64,000 nucleotides of DNA from positions 3,255,001 through 3,319,000 of the forward strand of contig NZ_JACHKA010000001.1 in the NCBI RefSeq assembly GCF_014203955.1. Reading direction: 5' to 3'. The translations under genes and the position numbers were made by a program. Below the pieces are notes generated by a model. It was not told where the DNA came from and searched no databases. It saw only the letters and a program-made list of their open reading frames with translations. Within the stretch, counting starts at the first letter, position 1. Every line of letters begins with the position of its first letter. Source of the stretch: Sphingobium lignivorans (lineage in GTDB: Bacteria; Pseudomonadota; Alphaproteobacteria; Sphingomonadales; Sphingomonadaceae). Shown here in pieces: positions 27,338-36,708 of this stretch.

Positions 27338-29914
27338 TCAGAAGGAGATTGCCGCCGTCAGACCCACGCTGCGCGGGCGCGTCACCAGCGTGGTGAACAC
27401 CGGCTGGTTGCGGGTGTGACCCAGATTGATCATCGGCGCGACGTTGAAGATGTTGTTCACGTAGAGCGACAGGTCCAGATCGCCGAGTTCGATGCCAGCC
27501 CGGCCATTGACGATCGTGTAGGCCTTGTTGACCGGCTGGTTGGGATCATAGTTGATCGAGCCCGGGTCGGTATTGCCGGTACGACCTTCCTTGCTGCGAT
27601 AGGTGTAATCGGCGCGGACATAATAGGTCTTGTCGGCGATCGGATAACGGAAGTCGCCGGAGAGCGTGACCGTCCAGGGCGAACCGGAGGATGGCAGGAC
27701 CGAACCACCCGTGTAGAGCGTGCGACCGTTGATGATGGTGTCGTCGTCGAACGTGGCATCGGTATAGCCGACATTCGCCATCAGGGTCAGTTCGCGCACC
27801 GGCTTCAACACCGCCTGCAGATCGAAACCCTGGCTCGTCGCGGAGCCGAGATTGGCGGTGAGCGACTGGAGGCACGTCTGCACCGAAACGGTTGACTGGA
27901 TGTTCGACCATTTGATGTGGAAGACGCTGCCGTTCAGCTGAAGCGCGCCGCCGAACATGCGCGTCTTGGCGCCGGCTTCATAGGACCAGACCGAGTCCGA
28001 ACCATAAGTCTGCGGCGAACTCGCCTGACCCTGGGCATTGACATAGCCAAGCTGCACCAGTTCCGGATTGCAATTGCCCGGCAGGGCGATCTGCGCGCCG
28101 CTGGGACGGAAGCCCTTGCTGACCGTCGCATAGACCATGGTGTCTCGCGTCGCCTGATAGGAGATGCCGAACTTCGGCGTGACGGCGGTATCCGAACCGG
28201 ATGCCGAACTGTTCAGATAGCGCGGCGTGAAGGGGCCCGTTCCCGGCTCATACTGGCCGACCGCGACCGCCGTGCAGGGCACGGTCCCGACACCGGTGCC
28301 GGGAACGCAGGCAAGGCCGCGGGGCGCGTTGAGGTTGTTCGCCGGACCATCATAGAAGGCGGTATATTCGATCTTGTTCTTGGAGACGCGCACGCCAGCC
28401 GTCACCTTGAGCCCTTCAAGCAGTTCATAGGTCGCATCCGCGAAGCCGGCGATCTGCGTGTCGATCGCCTTGAAGTCCGACAGATAGCTGGACGTGCCGT
28501 TCAGCTGTGGAACGCCATAGAAGTTGATGAACGCGCTGTAGCCGGGGCCGAACGGCGCGCCGTCATTCCGGATACCGAAAAGCGGATTGAGGAAAGGCAG
28601 GAAGTTCGTTTGCGAATTCTGGATCGCCTGCTGCTCGTTGCGCGAATAGAAACCGCCCGCAACCCAGGTCAGCGGCCCGTCGCTCACGGATTGCAGCCGC
28701 ACTTCCTGCGTCCAGTTGCGCTGCCGGTTGGACACGGTCGAGATCGCGACGTCACCCACATTGGGTGTCTGCCGCCCGGCATAGGAAACGGCGTAGATAT
28801 TGGTGTAATCGAGCGTCTGGCTCGTATCGCGCTTGAAGTAGGATGTGGTCGAGACCAGGTCCGCAAAACCCAGATCGGCCTCGATCTTGAGCGCCGGCAT
28901 GATGAACTTGTCCCGCTGCGGCTCGCCCGAGTCGACGTCCAGCGGCAGGTGCGTCGCATCCACCGTCGGGTTCCAGCGCGGCGTTGCGTAGTCCGCCGTT
29001 TCGAAGTTCGACATGGTGGGCCACACATTCGGCGCGGCGTCCGGGGTGAAGAAGCTCTGATAATTGATCGACGGCGTGATGGTGATGGTCTCGGACGGCT
29101 TGAACGTCAGCGCGAGGCGCGCCGCGAACGTGTCCGAAGAGTTCACGTCGGCCTTGTAGAGGCTGGTGTTGGTGAAGCTGAGAGACTGCACGCCGAGCGC
29201 GCCGGTGGTATTGCGCACGACCGGCGTGCCGACCATCTTGTCGATGAAGCCGCCCTCGTGACGGAAATAGGCGCTGGCGCGGATGCCGATCTTGTCGGTG
29301 ACCAGCGGGCCGCCGATCGCGAACGCCGCTTCATAGCTTTCCTTGCCATTGGTCGTCGTCGAGAGGTCGCCGCGCGCAAGGCCGCTCCACTCGGTCACGC
29401 TCGGCTCGGGCTGGATGAAGCGGATCGTGCCGCCTTCCGAACCGGCGCCGAAGAGAGTGCCCTGCGGACCACGCAGCACCTCGACACGCTCCAGATCGAA
29501 CAGCGCCGGATACATGATCGACGAGGCGACGCCGAGCGAGCGGACCTGAATGGGCGTATCGTCGATATAGACGCCGATCGTCGAGGCGCCAGCGCCCGAG
29601 GAGATGCCACGGATGGAAACGTTGCTGACGCCAAGGCCACCGCGACGCAGCGATACGCCCGGCGTCATGCGCGCCAGATCCTCGACATTGCGAAGGCCCT
29701 GCTTCACCAGCTCGTTCTGCGTGAACGCCTGAACACTGACCGGAACCTTCGAGAGCGTCTCGCTCTTGCGGGTCGCGGTGACAACGATCTCGCCGCCGCC
29801 ATCAGCCTCGTCGGCGGGCGCGTCCTGCGCCTGCACGGGCATCGCGGAGACGGCGATCATGAGAGAGAGCGCCATTCTCGCGACGCCAGTGTTCAACAGG
29901 TCAAAATGCCGCAT
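27338..29914 (-). CDS. TonB-dependent receptor of the amidohydrolase/GABA locus
   Basis: An 858-residue outer-membrane receptor: signal peptide ending MPVQAQD, TonB-box-like EIVVTATRKSETL, plug with SIRGISSGAGASTIGVYIDD and LERVEVLRGPQGTLFGAGSEGGTIRFI, then a 22-strand barrel ending in GLTAAISF with terminal Phe. AAGGGGG precedes the ATG at 29914. It lies upstream of the gab and amidohydrolase genes on the same strand and opposite a LysR regulator, so it probably imports the amide substrate. The ligand is not predictable. Confidence 0.93.
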   Translation of the reverse strand: MRHFDLLNTGVARMALSLMIAVSAMPVQAQDAPADEADGGGEIVVTATRKSETLSKVPVSVQAFTQNELVKQGLRNVEDLARMTPGVSLRRGGLGVSNVSIRGISSGAGASTIGVYIDDTPIQVRSLGVASSIMYPALFDLERVEVLRGPQGTLFGAGSEGGTIRFIQPEPSVTEWSGLARGDLSTTTNGKESYEAAFAIGGPLVTDKIGIRASAYFRHEGGFIDKMVGTPVVRNTTGALGVQSLSFTNTSLYKADVNSSDTFAARLALTFKPSETITITPSINYQSFFTPDAAPNVWPTMSNFETADYATPRWNPTVDATHLPLDVDSGEPQRDKFIMPALKIEADLGFADLVSTTSYFKRDTSQTLDYTNIYAVSYAGRQTPNVGDVAISTVSNRQRNWTQEVRLQSVSDGPLTWVAGGFYSRNEQQAIQNSQTNFLPFLNPLFGIRNDGAPFGPGYSAFINFYGVPQLNGTSSYLSDFKAIDTQIAGFADATYELLEGLKVTAGVRVSKNKIEYTAFYDGPANNLNAPRGLACVPGTGVGTVPCTAVAVGQYEPGTGPFTPRYLNSSASGSDTAVTPKFGISYQATRDTMVYATVSKGFRPSGAQIALPGNCNPELVQLGYVNAQGQASSPQTYGSDSVWSYEAGAKTRMFGGALQLNGSVFHIKWSNIQSTVSVQTCLQSLTANLGSATSQGFDLQAVLKPVRELTLMANVGYTDATFDDDTIINGRTLYTGGSVLPSSGSPWTVTLSGDFRYPIADKTYYVRADYTYRSKEGRTGNTDPGSINYDPNQPVNKAYTIVNGRAGIELGDLDLSLYVNNIFNVAPMINLGHTRNQPVFTTLVTRPRSVGLTAAISF

Positions 29915-30051
29915 GCTAACCCCCTTTTGGTTTTTCGGCTGGTGAGTGACGGGGCCTATTTTTCGTCTGGTCTGCCAGGCTCGGCCGTCGATCTTGTGGG
30001 CCGATCCTATAACAGGGCCGCGCGGACGAAAGGTGCTTTCATGACGTAAGA

Positions 30052-30070
30052 TGGTGACTATTTGACACCA
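30052..30070. promoter_or_regulatory. Possible LysR-type dyad between receptor and LysR gene
   Basis: TGGTG (30052-30056) and CACCA (30066-30070) form a dyad with a 9-base centre, within a longer GATGGTG...CACCATC pattern. It lies between the receptor start (29914) and the LysR start (30199), where LysR proteins usually bind. A further GTCACCATC occurs near 30169-30177. Confidence 0.4.
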
Positions 30071-30198
30071 CCATCAACCCGGGCGCCTGCTCCAGGGGTT
30101 GCAATCTCTCGGAAAATCGTCAGTTTTCTTCATGTCCCGGCATGGCCGTCGCGTGTAAGTGCCGATCAGTCACCATCGCCATCAAGAGGGTCCTTGCG

Positions 30199-31122
30199 AT
30201 GAATGCGTCCCGATCCGTTCCCTCCCTCGCCATGCTGCGGGCGTTTGACGCATTCGGGCGCGCAGGAGGCATCCGCAAGGCAGCCCAGATGCTCGAGGTG
30301 GATCATGCTGTGGTGAGCCGTCACCTCGCGGCGCTCGAGGCATTTGTAGGCACGGCGCTGGTGGACCGTAGCGGCGGCATTCGCGGACTCACCAGCGACG
30401 GCGCGGAATATCATCGCCGCATCTCCGCCGCCTTTCAGGAGATTTCGAACGCGACGCTCATGCTGCGCAAGCGTCACGACCAGCAACTCCTCATCTGGTG
30501 CAGCCCCGGCTTTGCCTATCATTGGCTGAGCCCGCGCCTGTCGAGCTTCGCCGCGCAGGACGAGGAGATCGCCTTCGAACTCCGCCCGATGGATTATGGC
30601 CCGGACTTCGCGATCAACGAGGCTGATGGCGATATTCGCTATGTTCGTCACACCGCAGCCATGGCCGAACCGCCCGGCTGCCGATGGCTCAAGCTCGCCA
30701 CGCCGCTTGTCTATCCGGTCGCAAGCCCTACCTTCGCCGAATCGATCGCCGGCCGCCTGCGCGAGGCGCGCGACCTGCTCGGCATGCGATTGCTCCACGA
30801 GGAAAGCGACACGGAATGGCGTCTCTGGTTCGAAAGTCAGGGCCTGACTCTCCCTCCATCGCCAATTGCCGGCCCCCGCTTCTGGCACGCCCATGTGATG
30901 CTCGATGCTGCGAAGAGTGGACAGGGCATCGCGCTCGCCAATGATTTCCTGGTGCGAAACGATCTTCTGAGTGGCCAGCTCGTTGCGCTCAAGCCGTCAG
31001 ACGCCGCGTTCGGTCCCGCATCGATCGGCAGCTATCATTTCACCGCGCGGTCTGACCGATGGCATAACGACACGCTTGCCCGTTTCCGCAACTGGTTGAT
31101 CCGGGAAGCCGGGCGGGCATGA
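30199..31122 (+). CDS. LysR-family transcriptional regulator (GcvA-like)
   Basis: About 307 residues, with the N-terminal winged HTH (PSLAMLRAFDAFGRAGGIRKAAQMLEVDHAVVSRHLAALEAFVGTALVDR) and a C-terminal periplasmic-binding-like effector domain. I chose ATG 30199 (MNASRSVPSLAML), which has AGAGGG eight to nine bases upstream; the longer frame from 30142 has no such signal. It is divergent from the TonB receptor of the amidohydrolase locus and probably controls it in response to a pathway compound. The centre LEVDHAVVSRH is unusual but still fits an HTH. Confidence 0.9.
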   Translation: MNASRSVPSLAMLRAFDAFGRAGGIRKAAQMLEVDHAVVSRHLAALEAFVGTALVDRSGGIRGLTSDGAEYHRRISAAFQEISNATLMLRKRHDQQLLIWCSPGFAYHWLSPRLSSFAAQDEEIAFELRPMDYGPDFAINEADGDIRYVRHTAAMAEPPGCRWLKLATPLVYPVASPTFAESIAGRLREARDLLGMRLLHEESDTEWRLWFESQGLTLPPSPIAGPRFWHAHVMLDAAKSGQGIALANDFLVRNDLLSGQLVALKPSDAAFGPASIGSYHFTARSDRWHNDTLARFRNWLIREAGRA

Positions 31123-31426
31123 TGACGGAATTGAAATCGGGATTTCAGTATAACACATTGATTTTTAAACTGAATATCGCGATGAAATGACAACGACTTG
31201 AGCCACCGCGAGCCGAGCAGACCGGCCTCCCACCACGAATGAGCGCCCTCCCGTCGCGCATCTAAGGCAGCGCGCCTTCCCCTTCGGATGCGCAACGGCG
31301 GGCCCGACGCACGATGAATCAGAAGCTGGCGCGAAGTCTTCGGACAGGTTGACAGAACTCGCCCCCCTGATAAATGACATAAATACGGACTTTAAGACTA
31401 AATACGTGACCACGATTGGAGATGGT
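31123..31426. other. Intergenic region with AT-rich stretch
   Basis: About 300 bases between the LysR gene and the FAH-family gene. The segment 31139-31190 is AT-rich for this genome and contains a TTCAGT...ACTGAA dyad, and GGAG at about 31418-31421 serves the next gene. Minus-strand frames here look like shadows. It probably carries the FAH-gene promoter; no other feature is supported. Confidence 0.35.
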
Positions 31427-32287
31427 ATGTCGGCGACCCTCGAAGGCAGGATTTCGAGCTCTTTCAATGCCGGCGCCGCAGGCATTCGCTGGGCTCGAAT
31501 AGCGACCGGAAATGACATCTTCTACGCCACGCTCGAAGGAAACGTCGCTCTGCCTGTCGATGGCACGCCCTTTGGCGAATGGCGCCACACCGGGGTGTCG
31601 TTTGATCTGAACAAGGTCAGACTGCTGCCACCGGTCATCCCGCCCACCTTCTATGCATGCGGCATCAATTATACCGGTCATGCTCATGCCTGCTCGGCCG
31701 AATTCAATCGGCCGCTGGACAGCTTCCTGCCCTCCCGACCGCAGATCGGCTATCGCGCGCAAAGCGCTATCATCGCGGCGGGAGAAACCATCGTCCTCCC
31801 TGCGGATGCACCGGCCAATATCCAGTGCGAAGGCGAGCTCGCGGTCGTGATCGGCAAGCCGGCCCGTCATGTCCGCGCGCGCGACGCGCTGGATTTCGTG
31901 CTGGGCTACACGATCGGAAACGATGTGAGCATCCGGGACTGGCAATTTACCGACCGGACATTCTGGCGCAGCAAGAACAGCGATACGTTCAAGCCTCTGG
32001 GGCCCTGGATCGTCACGGGCCTCGACGTCGCCGACATGACGACACGCGTCAGTGTCAATGGAAAGGTGACCGAGCAGTTCGCCACGGCCAATATGCTTTT
32101 CAGCGTCGCCGACTATATCGAAGCGATCACCGAGTATATAACGCTTCAGCCTGGCGATGTGATCATCATGGGAACCGACGGGCACAGCCCCCGCATCGCG
32201 CATGGCGACACGATCGAGATTGCCATCGAGGGAATAGGCGCATTGTCCAACCCGGTTGTTCGCGCCGAGCCCGTCAATCGTCGATAA
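31427..32287 (+). CDS. Fumarylacetoacetate hydrolase-family protein
   Basis: About 286 residues. The C-terminal FAH domain is clear: metal ligands in CEGELAVVIGKPARHV, the block YTIGNDVSIRDWQ, and GDVIIMGTDGHSPRIAHGDTIEIAIEG. Family members hydrolyse C-C bonds of acylpyruvates such as fumarylpyruvate, or act as hydratases or decarboxylases, late in aromatic catabolism. ATG 31427 has GGAG five bases upstream; the upstream ATG at 31349 adds 26 residues without support. The 3' end overlaps the convergent glutathione transferase gene by 14 bases. With that gene it could serve a gentisate-like route, which is inference. Confidence 0.88.
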   Translation: MSATLEGRISSSFNAGAAGIRWARIATGNDIFYATLEGNVALPVDGTPFGEWRHTGVSFDLNKVRLLPPVIPPTFYACGINYTGHAHACSAEFNRPLDSFLPSRPQIGYRAQSAIIAAGETIVLPADAPANIQCEGELAVVIGKPARHVRARDALDFVLGYTIGNDVSIRDWQFTDRTFWRSKNSDTFKPLGPWIVTGLDVADMTTRVSVNGKVTEQFATANMLFSVADYIEAITEYITLQPGDVIIMGTDGHSPRIAHGDTIEIAIEGIGALSNPVVRAEPVNRR

Positions 32288-32885
32288 TGGGAGCCGCGAG
32301 TGCCGAGGGCCTGGCTTCGAACTCACGCTGCCAGTTCGCAAGAGCGGGATGGGCCGCTTGCCACTGACGGTCACCGAACCGGAAATCGGCGTAGGCCAGC
32401 GCGCATCCAATCGCGATATGCCCTAGGTCGAAACGCGCCATCTCGAGCGCCGGGACCTCCTCTTCCAGCACCGCCAGGGCCCGATCGAGCTTGATGGCGA
32501 ATGCGGCAACATGGGCATCCGAACGGATCGCCTCCGGCCGCAATTGTTCGCCGCGCCAGGCGATCATGAGATCGAGCATGCCATCACCCAGCGCTTGCCA
32601 GCGCAGCGTGTCATAATATCCTTCATCGCGACGCAGGAATGACGAGCCTCGCGAGAGCCCGACCAGAAACTCGCAGATCACGCGGGAGTCGAAGAGCGCT
32701 CGACCATCTTCGAGGACGAGGGTCGGGATCTTGTTAAGCGGATTGTCCGCCATGATGGCAGGATTGGGCTGTGTGGTGACGGCAACCGAACGAACACGAT
32801 CAATCCGGGAATACAGACCAAGCTCGTGCGCGAGGATGACGACCTTTCGCACGTAAGGCGAGCGCGGCGACCAGTGCAGGCGCAT
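32274..32885 (-). CDS. Glutathione S-transferase family protein
   Basis: A 203-residue GST: N-terminal thioredoxin-fold domain with the catalytic start SPRSPYVRKVVILAHELGL, the cis-proline region NKIPTLVLEDGRALFDSRVICEFL, and an all-helical C-terminal half (HIAIGCALAYADFRFGDRQWQ). It conjugates or isomerises with glutathione; adjacency to an FAH-type hydrolase hints at an isomerase of the maleylpyruvate kind, not proven. It starts six bases after the GntR gene on the same strand, so both are probably one transcript. Confidence 0.88.
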   Translation of the reverse strand: MRLHWSPRSPYVRKVVILAHELGLYSRIDRVRSVAVTTQPNPAIMADNPLNKIPTLVLEDGRALFDSRVICEFLVGLSRGSSFLRRDEGYYDTLRWQALGDGMLDLMIAWRGEQLRPEAIRSDAHVAAFAIKLDRALAVLEEEVPALEMARFDLGHIAIGCALAYADFRFGDRQWQAAHPALANWQREFEARPSALAAPIIDD

Positions 32886-32890
32886 GAGCG

Positions 32891-33634
32891 TCAGCGCAGC
32901 TTGACTTCGAACCGAACCACGTCGCCGCGGTAGGTGCTCTCGACCGACAGGACCAGCAGACCATTTTCATCGATCGCTTCGCGATGAAGATGCGCGACCG
33001 GCGCATTGAGCGGGATCTGGAGCAGGGATGCAGTGAGCGGATCGGCTGCCCCGATCGTCAGGATCTGGCTCGCCGAACAGAGCTTGACGCCCGGCGTTTC
33101 GGCAAGGAGCCGCAGGGCCGTCTTGCTGTGGACATGCTCCTCTTCGATTCTCGATCGCAGGGTTTCCGCGATATAGATGTCGGCAAACATGAAAGGCGCC
33201 CCATGTCGCGAATGAAGACGGCGCAAATGGCGATAGGTGGGCGCTCGGGTTGCCGTGTCATGGGCGATATGGAGCGCCTCGTCGTCCGCCTGGTCAGACA
33301 GCAATTCCATCTCTGCGTCCTGGGTCGGCCGCAACAGGCCCGACCAGTCGGTCCCGACGGAGCACCACAAGGCTTCCTGCGGCTTTTTGACAACGAAGGT
33401 TCCCTTGGCGCGAAACCGCTCGATCAAGCCCTCGTCGGCCAGCAAATCCATCGCCTGGCGAATGGTAGCCCGGGCCACACCACATTCGCTTGCCAGATCG
33501 TCGATGATCGGCAGTCGGGTGCCTACCGGCCATTGCCCGGACTCGATGCGTTGCCGGAACAGCGCTGCGAGCTGGATATAACGCGAGACCGAGCTTCGAT
33601 TGAGATCTTCGGCGATGTTTGCAATCTGGTTCAA
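32891..33634 (-). CDS. GntR-family regulator with UTRA domain (HutC type)
   Basis: A 247-residue repressor-like protein with an N-terminal winged HTH (QRIESGQWPVGTRLPIIDDLASECGVARATIRQAMDLLADEGLIERFRAKGTFV) and a C-terminal UTRA effector domain (PTYRHLRRLHSRHGAPFMFADIYIAE to GLLVLSVESTYRGDVVRFEVKL). It forms a transcript with the GST gene six bases downstream and neighbours the receptor locus at 33744-40476. It is one candidate for the protein that binds the AAAAGGCC-type dyads at 36640-36698 and 40493-40589; that link is inference. Confidence 0.9.
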   Translation of the reverse strand: MNQIANIAEDLNRSSVSRYIQLAALFRQRIESGQWPVGTRLPIIDDLASECGVARATIRQAMDLLADEGLIERFRAKGTFVVKKPQEALWCSVGTDWSGLLRPTQDAEMELLSDQADDEALHIAHDTATRAPTYRHLRRLHSRHGAPFMFADIYIAETLRSRIEEEHVHSKTALRLLAETPGVKLCSASQILTIGAADPLTASLLQIPLNAPVAHLHREAIDENGLLVLSVESTYRGDVVRFEVKLR

Positions 33635-33673
33635 TTCAACAGACCTTCACGGCAGCCCAGAAGCTTGTTTCGA

Positions 33674-33709
33674 TGCAGGCCGGTGAAATCATGTATTCCC
33701 CGGCCTGCA
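33674..33709 (-). terminator. Ten-base hairpin between TonB receptor and GntR gene
   Basis: TGCAGGCCGG (33674-33683) and CCGGCCTGCA (33700-33709) form a perfect stem with a 16-base loop, 35 bases beyond the receptor stop and 40 bases before the GntR start. No T-run follows, so it may be a weak terminator or an operator for the GntR gene. Confidence 0.45.
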
Positions 33710-33743
33710 ATCTTGTAATGTGGCTGATGCGCGAGCACCAGCG

Positions 33744-36602
33744 TTAGAACCTGGCCCTGACGCCTGCCGCATAACGCCGCCCCAGCACATCATAGTAGGG
33801 GGAAGTCGCCGTTTGGGGGGCGGCGACGCCATTGGTCGTCACCGGCGGATCATTGTCGAACAGATTGTCGACCTTGAGGAACACTGCGAAAACATCGTTC
33901 AGATCGTAGTCGGCACTGGTGTTCACGTAAAAGCGCCCCCCCACCCGATTATCGTTGATGTCGATGCCTTCGACGAAGGTCGCGTCACGCTTTCCACCCT
34001 GCACCCAGCGAAGCTGCGTGTTGAGGGTGAGCGGACCGTCCCGGTAGATGGTATTGAGATTGACGCGCCAATGTGGAGCGCCGCCTCCTTGCACCTGCCC
34101 CGCGCGATCGATTGTGACCCCGCTGGACGTTGTCGCCAGCTTGCCCACATAGGTGCCGAGCAGCCGGAAGCTGATATTGCCGTTCCAGTTCTCCGAGATA
34201 TTGGTGAGACCGGTGCGGTATGCGACCTCGATGTCGAGGCCCTGCGTTTTCACCTCGTCGGCATTGAAACGGACCGCCGCCACCGAGGTAATGGCATTGC
34301 TTACCGGATCGCGCGTGACGCCGCTGCAGAGATTGGTCTGTTTAAGGATGTAGCATCCATCAACCACCTGCTGAGCCGCCAGCAGCGAGATCGCGCCACT
34401 GATCGAGATATCATAATAATCGATGGAAAGCTGCAGCCCCGGAAGGAAGCCGGGCGACAGCACGACACCCGCCGTCCAGCTGTCTGCCTTTTCCGGAACG
34501 AGATCGGGATTGCCACCCGAAGACCAGTTGGTGGAAATATTCTGATTGGTGAGCGGATCGATGATCTGCCCGGGGTTCGATCCTTGCGACTGGAAAAGCT
34601 CGTTAATATTTGGCGCCCGGATATCGCGCGACCGCGTCGCCCGCACTCGAACGGCGTCGTTGAGAACATAATTGAGACCGATCTTCCAGGTCGTGACCCC
34701 ACCACTGATCGTATAGTCGGTGTAGCGCAGCGCAGCATTGAGATCGAGGCTTCTGGCGAACGGCAGATCGGCAAGCAGGGGCACGAGCGTTTCCACATAG
34801 CCTTCGCGAACCGACTGAGCCCCGGACAAGGGCTGGGGATTGAGGACACGCCAGTCTCGCGCCGCCGAGGTCGCATCCACGGTTCCCTCTGTCGCGTCTC
34901 GCCGATATTCACCGCCAAAAGCGAGATGGACGTCGCCCGCCCAGTTCTTGAGCAAGGTTCCCTCGATATTGAAGGCAGCGTCGTGCTGCGTTTGGGTCTG
35001 CAGCAATTGCATGGTGCCAGTGATATAGTCGACAGCCGATTGTGAGATCGAATTCGGCCCGAACACATTCGCAGGCACGCAACCATTATTGGGGTTGGTC
35101 AGGGTCGATCGACACTTGATCGTGCCGGTGGCCGGGTCAAGCACCGCATCGATGGCTGCGAGCCAGCGTGACTGGATGCGGTTATTGAAGATGCGATAAT
35201 TATATTTGTTGTCAGCATACTGATAGTAAGCGCTCCAGCGCCAGTTGCTGCCAATACTGCCTTCAACGCCTGCCGCGTAGCGTTTCACATCGTAAATGGA
35301 ATCGGCAATGTTGAATCCCTGCTCCAGTGTCGCGCGTCCAAACCGGAAACTCGTGATATTGTTGTTGATCATCGCTTGCCGGATGGAATCCGGCAAAAAC
35401 GCATTGTCGCGCTGGATGGTAAGAGACCCGCTATCGTAGTTGGGCGTGATATCCGTCCTTTGGTGCGACCGCGAATAAAGGCCTTCAACCCAGAGCTTGA
35501 CCGTGTCAGTCAAGTCATAGTCCGCCCGGCCATAAAGGGATCTGCGATCGATATCCGGGGTCAAATTTCCGGTCGGCGAGAAGGTCGATCCATCTCCCCC
35601 GACCATGAACACCGCACCGACATACTGACCATAATTGAACGGAATCGGCGTCCCCCCGGGGCCGAATTGGGTTCCGCGCAGCGGGCCCGCCACGATGACG
35701 CCGCCATAGCTCATCTGGGAATGGCGCGTGTTGGGGGTGAGGATCAGACGTGGCTGCCCGTTGTTGGAGCCGGCGACATACAGGGGGTTGGCAAACTGAG
35801 CCCATTCATGCTGGCCCCATTTGCGCGATGATTGGTCGCTCACTCCGTCGCTGTAAAAGACGCTCCCGGCCAGCACGAAATGCCCTCGCCCGCCGCTGAA
35901 ATCATCTCCCCAGGTCAACGAGCCGACGCGCTCGAAGCTGTCGCCGCGGCTTGTCAGGCCAAGCTGGCCATAGGCTTCGACACCCTGAAAATCCTTCTTC
36001 AGAAACAGATTGACCGCACCGGCAACAGCGTCCGATCCATATGCCGCCGATGCACCACCTGTCACGATTTCGACGCGCTGGATAAGCGACACCGGCAGAA
36101 TGTTGACGTCCGTTGTCCCTTCCGGACTGGTCGGTGCCATGCGCCGACCATCGACGAGCAACAAGGTGCGCTGAGCGCCAAGCCCGCGCAGGTTGAAGGT
36201 GCTGCCGCCGGGGGGCGAGGAAACCATCTGCGTTGCCTGATTCGGGATCAGCGCCGGAATATCTTCCTGAAGCTGCTGCACGCTGTACTTGCCGGTCAGG
36301 GCCAACTGCTCTGACGAGACGGCCGTCACGGGTGTGGGCGAGGAGAACCCGGTTATCCGGGATCCCGTAATGACGAGATCCTGATTCGACGCCGCGCCAC
36401 TGTCGCTGGCCTCAGCAACTTCGACACCCTCCCCCTGCTGCTCGGCAGAGCCGGCCTGGGCGTGCGCGTTCCCGGCAACTCCCATCAGGCAAGCGACAAC
36501 CAGCCCCAGCCGACTGGCGGAAGTGCGCCATGCGACGCTGTGCGCGGTAAAGGGTAACTGTGGCGCCATGCTGGCAGCAGCAGGATCGAGTCTCAGGATC
36601 AA
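33744..36602 (-). CDS. TonB-dependent receptor, island copy A
   Basis: A 952-residue outer-membrane receptor. After a leader and signal (LGLVVACLMGVAGNAHAQ) come the plug landmarks DLVITGSRITGFSSPTPVTAV, FNLRGLGAQRTLLLVDGRRM and VEIVTGGASAAYGSDAVAGAVNLFL, then a barrel ending YAAGVRARF. This is the RTLLLVDGRR subfamily. The start appears to be TTG at 36602, with GGGGAGG five bases upstream; an in-frame ATG (MAPQLPFTAH) lies further in. A consensus promoter and two dyads lie just upstream. Paralogue of the receptor at 53257-56040. The first gene downstream of NTF2-like genes on the same strand. Confidence 0.93.
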   Translation of the reverse strand: MILRLDPAAASMAPQLPFTAHSVAWRTSASRLGLVVACLMGVAGNAHAQAGSAEQQGEGVEVAEASDSGAASNQDLVITGSRITGFSSPTPVTAVSSEQLALTGKYSVQQLQEDIPALIPNQATQMVSSPPGGSTFNLRGLGAQRTLLLVDGRRMAPTSPEGTTDVNILPVSLIQRVEIVTGGASAAYGSDAVAGAVNLFLKKDFQGVEAYGQLGLTSRGDSFERVGSLTWGDDFSGGRGHFVLAGSVFYSDGVSDQSSRKWGQHEWAQFANPLYVAGSNNGQPRLILTPNTRHSQMSYGGVIVAGPLRGTQFGPGGTPIPFNYGQYVGAVFMVGGDGSTFSPTGNLTPDIDRRSLYGRADYDLTDTVKLWVEGLYSRSHQRTDITPNYDSGSLTIQRDNAFLPDSIRQAMINNNITSFRFGRATLEQGFNIADSIYDVKRYAAGVEGSIGSNWRWSAYYQYADNKYNYRIFNNRIQSRWLAAIDAVLDPATGTIKCRSTLTNPNNGCVPANVFGPNSISQSAVDYITGTMQLLQTQTQHDAAFNIEGTLLKNWAGDVHLAFGGEYRRDATEGTVDATSAARDWRVLNPQPLSGAQSVREGYVETLVPLLADLPFARSLDLNAALRYTDYTISGGVTTWKIGLNYVLNDAVRVRATRSRDIRAPNINELFQSQGSNPGQIIDPLTNQNISTNWSSGGNPDLVPEKADSWTAGVVLSPGFLPGLQLSIDYYDISISGAISLLAAQQVVDGCYILKQTNLCSGVTRDPVSNAITSVAAVRFNADEVKTQGLDIEVAYRTGLTNISENWNGNISFRLLGTYVGKLATTSSGVTIDRAGQVQGGGAPHWRVNLNTIYRDGPLTLNTQLRWVQGGKRDATFVEGIDINDNRVGGRFYVNTSADYDLNDVFAVFLKVDNLFDNDPPVTTNGVAAPQTATSPYYDVLGRRYAAGVRARF

Positions 36603-36639
36603 TTTGTCCTCCCCAGAAATGCGAGCACTCTTCGGTGCC

Positions 36640-36698
36640 TATAGGCCTATAAGTCATGTTTATGTCCTTTGTCAAAAGGCCAATGATATGGCTTTTAT
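36640..36698 (-). promoter_or_regulatory. Promoter of receptor A with two overlapping dyads
   Basis: Reading the minus strand, TTGACA (36670-36675) and TTATAG (36647-36652) are 17 bases apart, a good sigma-70 promoter for the receptor at 36602. The dyad CAAAAGGCC-N8-GGCTTTTAT (36673-36698) overlaps the -35 box. A weaker relative, TATAGGCC-N8-ATGTTTATG (36640-36664), covers the -10 box. Similar dyads occur at 40494-40518 and 40563-40589. Confidence 0.65.
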
Positions 36699-36708
36699 GG
36701 CGTGGCGT

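Noticed and set aside
31165..31518. Minus-strand frame of 117 codons over the LysR-FAH gap
   Set aside because: It overlaps the start of the FAH gene antisense, has no recognisable domain, and its codon pattern is that of a shadow.
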